DNA of 64,000 bases from JAAYJT01 sp037445555 (lineage in GTDB: Bacteria; Bacteroidota; Bacteroidia; Bacteroidales; JAAYJT01), in the NCBI GenBank assembly GCA_037445555.1, contig JBBIKG010000001.1:62001-126000 (forward strand). The letters run 5' to 3'. Positions 61,726 through 64,000 of the stretch are shown here, piece after piece; the stretch's first letter is position 1, and every line of letters begins with the position of its first letter. Both the position numbers and the translations under genes were made by a program. The notes beneath the pieces are model-generated. The model saw only the letters and a list, made by a program, of their open reading frames with translations. It was not told where the DNA came from and ran no database searches.

Positions 61726-62259
61726 TCAGTTACTTTTAACGGGAGATCTGTTTACTCTGAAAAGTTTCCCGTGTTCCACTCGCGGCAGCCTTTTTTCCAT
61801 AAATTCTTTCATTCGCTGCTGCTGCTCGGGAGTGGAGATGGCTTTGATGTCGAGAATATGAAGAATGGACTCTTTGCGCATTTGGGAATGTAGCAACCCG
61901 GTTTCGTCAGCAAGCGAGTCAAGCTTTTGTTTATTGGGACTTTCTTTGTAGAGTTCCTCAAAAATTTGCGCCTGTTTTTGCTTCATTGACTCCATCAGGG
62001 CGCTGGTTTTTTCTTTGTATTGTTTGCGAAGCTCCATGATTTTTGTATGCTGCTCATCACTAAGCCCGATTTCTTTTTTCCACTGCCATCCTCTTTCTTT
62101 TGAGAGAGAATCTCCTTTACGGACCTCGAATTTTTCATGAGTGATTACAGGCGTTTTTTTCTGCAGCCGCCACACAATGGTGGCAAGCAAAGCCACATTT
62201 ACCACCGTGAGTGCAATCAGTGCCCAGATAAATACCTCTTTTTTGGAAAACAGTTTCAT
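61726..62259 (-). CDS. Membrane-anchored Spy/CpxP-like or heavy-metal-sensor-type protein
   Basis: 177 aa with one N-terminal transmembrane helix (about 8-30) and a periplasmic helical domain: EIGLSDEQHTKIMELRKQYKEK with an LSxxQ motif, a long charged helix and STPEQQQRMKEFMEKRLP. Resembles the CnrX/ZraP-type periplasmic sensor family. It sits between the anti-sigma factor and the other Spy-like gene, so it may pass a periplasmic signal to the sigma system. Confidence 0.75.
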   Translation of the reverse strand: MKLFSKKEVFIWALIALTVVNVALLATIVWRLQKKTPVITHEKFEVRKGDSLSKERGWQWKKEIGLSDEQHTKIMELRKQYKEKTSALMESMKQKQAQIFEELYKESPNKQKLDSLADETGLLHSQMRKESILHILDIKAISTPEQQQRMKEFMEKRLPRVEHGKLFRVNRSPVKSN

Positions 62260-62264
62260 GGCTA

Positions 62265-62729
62265 TTACTTGTTATCTCCGTTAATCATCAATACTGATTC
62301 GATGGATTCGGCATACAGGTTGTCCTGGAATACATCTTCGGGATAGATGTTTTCGGTCACCTGCTGCGTGGGTACCTGAGTAGCAGTGAAGGTTCCACCC
62401 AGCTTTACACCGGCCCAAATGGCCAGAATAATGGAGGCAGCAACAGGAACCCATCTGAGCAGCCTGACTGCCGGGGTCATTTCAACAGGTTGCCTGAGCG
62501 AAGCCAGACGCTGCTCTACACGGGTCAGGAAGTACGGATTCATTCTAACTTCTTTGTCTTTTTCGATGACCGCCATTATGGCTGATAACTCGTCGGCCAA
62601 TGAGGCGCAATGGCTGCATGTATCGAGGTGAGAAACAACAAAATCATTTTCACGCTGAGAAAGTTCTTTCTCCACGTAAAAAATAAGCTTTTGTTGTACC
62701 TGGTTGCAGTTCATTTTTTTAGTTTTCAT
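62265..62729 (-). CDS. Zinc-type anti-sigma factor
   Basis: 154 aa from the ATG at 62729; an upstream TTG is less likely. The cytoplasmic N-terminal domain has the ZAS motif H34-x3-C38-x2-C41 within VVSHLDTCSHCASL. A single transmembrane helix (about 90-108, LLRWVPVAASIILAIWAG) is followed by a short periplasmic tail. It should hold the ECF sigma factor inactive until an envelope signal releases it. 37 bases from the sigma gene. Confidence 0.9.
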   Translation of the reverse strand: MKTKKMNCNQVQQKLIFYVEKELSQRENDFVVSHLDTCSHCASLADELSAIMAVIEKDKEVRMNPYFLTRVEQRLASLRQPVEMTPAVRLLRWVPVAASIILAIWAGVKLGGTFTATQVPTQQVTENIYPEDVFQDNLYAESIESVLMINGDNK

Positions 62730-62766
62730 ATTTGACAAAAGGTTTGATAAAAACTTGCGGATATTT

Positions 62767-63345
62767 TCATTTTTGTTTTTGGATGTCCTTAAGAAACATA
62801 GCCTGAAGATTGAGTTTGGCTCGATGAATCAGAGACTCAACCGAGGATAAGGACACTTCGAGTATCTCGGCGATCTCTTTATAGGATAGGCTGTTGTATT
62901 TATGCAGTACAAATGCTGTCTTCTGGTTGGCAGGCAACTGACCGAGTGCATGATGCACACGCTGCAATTTTTGTTCAAACTCATCTTCGCGTTCACGCGT
63001 GTGCGAGAAGTCATCCTCGCTCCACGAAGAGTCTGCGGACTTGCTGGTGAACATTTTCTCTATGCTTACGAAAAGATCTTTGTTTTTCTTCCTGCGCAAG
63101 TGGTTCAACGATTTATTGACAGCAATCCGGTACAACCAGGTGGCCAGGCTCGACTCCTGCCTAAACTTATGTATTGACTGGTAAACCTCAATAAAAACAT
63201 CCTGGCCCATATCCTGGGCATCTTCCTGATCATGAAGCAAATAATAGCAGGTTGAAACCACCATTGCCTGGTATTTCCCGACCAAGGTCCGAAAAGCCTC
63301 CTGGCGGTTGTTTTTCAGTCCTTCAATCAGTTGCTCGTCTGTCAT
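62767..63345 (-). CDS. ECF-family RNA polymerase sigma factor, RpoE-like
   Basis: 192 aa. Region 2 contains DAQDMGQDVFIEVYQSIHKFRQESSLATWLYRIAVNKSLNHLRRKKN; region 4 contains LPANQKTAFVLHKYNSLSYKEIAEIL and a helix-turn-helix with SVESLIHRAKLNLQ. Length and motifs match sigma-E-like factors. It is first in the unit with a zinc anti-sigma factor and two Spy/CpxP-like genes, and probably responds to periplasmic or metal stress. Confidence 0.94.
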   Translation of the reverse strand: MTDEQLIEGLKNNRQEAFRTLVGKYQAMVVSTCYYLLHDQEDAQDMGQDVFIEVYQSIHKFRQESSLATWLYRIAVNKSLNHLRRKKNKDLFVSIEKMFTSKSADSSWSEDDFSHTREREDEFEQKLQRVHHALGQLPANQKTAFVLHKYNSLSYKEIAEILEVSLSSVESLIHRAKLNLQAMFLKDIQKQK

Positions 63346-63561
63346 TGCATTGAAGCTAAATGCGCGATTATTAAATTGACAATATTTTGTGAAAAAACTT
63401 GCAACCTTAGGTTAATGGTCTGAAAATAAATCGCTTGCTGAACCGAAGTCTCAAATTATAGTTTTGTAAAGATAATAAATGCTGCGGTTTTAAGTTATTT
63501 GTATCAGTTGACCCGGGCGCTTTATAAACTCGTGTGTTTAACAACCTCTGGAAGTTATCAT

Positions 63562-63569
63562 TACTTTTG
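63562..63569 (+). promoter_or_regulatory. -7 box TACTTTTG for the ExbB/TolQ-like gene
   Basis: Exact TAnnTTTG, 27 bases before the ATG at 63597. Confidence 0.5.
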
Positions 63570-63596
63570 ATGTTACTTAAATAACGTTACCAACCT

Positions 63597-64000
63597 ATGA
63601 TCTTTATCATTCTTCAGATTCAGCAGGCAGCTGCTCAGCTGCCAAGGCAAATGACCTCTGTATTCGATCAGCCAAGCCATGCCAGTTTTTCCATATGGGA
63701 ACTTGCTCTTAAAGGTGGATGGATCATGGTTCCGATTGTTCTGCTTTCTCTGGTGGCTATCTACATCTTTATCGAACGATATATAATTATCTCGAGAGCC
63801 TCGCGCGAAGAGCACAATTTTATGAACAACATTCGTGACTTCATTCACGATGGCCGCATCGACTCGGCCCTGATCCTGGCGCGCAACAATCCCACTCCCA
63901 TAGCCCGGATGATTGAGAAAGGGTTGCAGCGTTTGGGCAAACCGCTGGGCGATATCAATGCCGCCATCGAAAATGTCGGCAAACTTGAAGTGGCAAAACT
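63597..64000 (+). CDS. MotA/TolQ/ExbB-family proton channel, 5' part only
   Basis: Cut by the window end after about 134 codons. N-terminal MIFIILQIQQAAAQLPR, then the first long transmembrane helix in ALKGGWIMVPIVLLSLVAIYIFIERY (about 37-63), and the helical cytoplasmic region with FIHDGRIDSALILARNN and PIARMIEKGLQRLGKPL. It powers TonB or Tol transport with a partner such as ExbD; the downstream genes are not visible. The start follows a -7 box. Confidence 0.88.
   Translation, partial: MIFIILQIQQAAAQLPRQMTSVFDQPSHASFSIWELALKGGWIMVPIVLLSLVAIYIFIERYIIISRASREEHNFMNNIRDFIHDGRIDSALILARNNPTPIARMIEKGLQRLGKPLGDINAAIENVGKLEVAK

Noticed and set aside
1..64000. CRISPR arrays, tRNA genes, insertion sequences, prophage or toxin-antitoxin loci
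   Set aside because: None seen by reading. tRNA and small RNA detection by eye is unreliable, so a covariance scan could still add some.

Overview
The window looks like a chromosomal segment of a Bacteroidota bacterium, probably Bacteroidales-like. The reasons are two secreted enzymes with type IX secretion (T9SS) C-terminal sorting domains, a T9SS plug-domain protein, a DUF2027-Smr protein, an rpsF-rpsR-rplI operon, a complete Na+-translocating NADH:quinone oxidoreductase (nqrABCDEF), and about 25 upstream boxes matching the Bacteroidota -7 promoter element TAnnTTTG. I saw no CRISPR array, prophage, insertion sequence, rRNA or tRNA. The one clear RNA gene is rnpB (about 59142-59540).

Layout. 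1-6435: a truncated fatty-acid-CoA ligase (minus), a large exported BNR/VPS10 propeller protein (plus) and an exported nuclease/phosphatase-fold T9SS cargo (minus). 6442-15404 (minus): radA, rfaE2, a flippase-like membrane protein and panD form one unit. Upstream of it lie a thioredoxin-like gene, panC, a divergent NRAMP-family transporter and the 5-oxoprolinase genes pxpA-pxpB-pxpC, so the 5-oxoproline cassette sits between panC and panD. An exported protein with a repeated short motif lies upstream. 15589-19692 (plus): flavodoxin, PA-M28-PDZ peptidase and gpmI. 19710-26389 (minus): a DUF434-type gene broken by two frameshifts, yebC, an ECF sigma / membrane regulator / DUF2807 unit and an NtrC-type regulator. 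26468-32470 (minus): gatE, an M28 peptidase, gatD and an M20 amidohydrolase in one run; GatDE is the archaeal-type Glu-tRNA(Gln) amidotransferase.

32648-41262: nucleotide-sugar and envelope genes (Gfo/Idh/MocA oxidoreductase, UDP-HexNAc epimerase, UDP-HexNAc dehydrogenase, acyltransferase, polysaccharide-deacetylase-like and FemAB-like proteins) with dnaX among them. 41339-43259: upp and an ABC-type permease. 43272-50281 (minus): nqrA-F, its terminator, then apbE, whose product flavinylates NqrB and NqrC. A small four-cysteine membrane protein nearby (51856-52044) is a candidate NqrM-like maturation factor. 52099-55676 (minus): a multi-domain DNA-binding protein with RNA-polymerase-like parts, a SpoU methyltransferase with a start-proximal inverted repeat, and the ribosomal protein operon with a leader hairpin. 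55950-59540: DUF2027-Smr, a lipoprotein serpin, a CarD-like small protein and rnpB. 60078-63345 (minus): a CHAD protein, then an ECF sigma / zinc anti-sigma / two Spy-CpxP-like proteins. The window ends in the start of an ExbB/TolQ/MotA family gene.

Most assignments are family-level reads of motifs without database searches. The best leads are the GatDE-peptidase operon, the Pxp/NRAMP cassette with its altered metal-site motifs, the NqrM-like protein, the sigma4/alphaCTD-like regulator, and the symmetric DNA or RNA elements at 34995-35010, 54485-54529 and 55721-55743.
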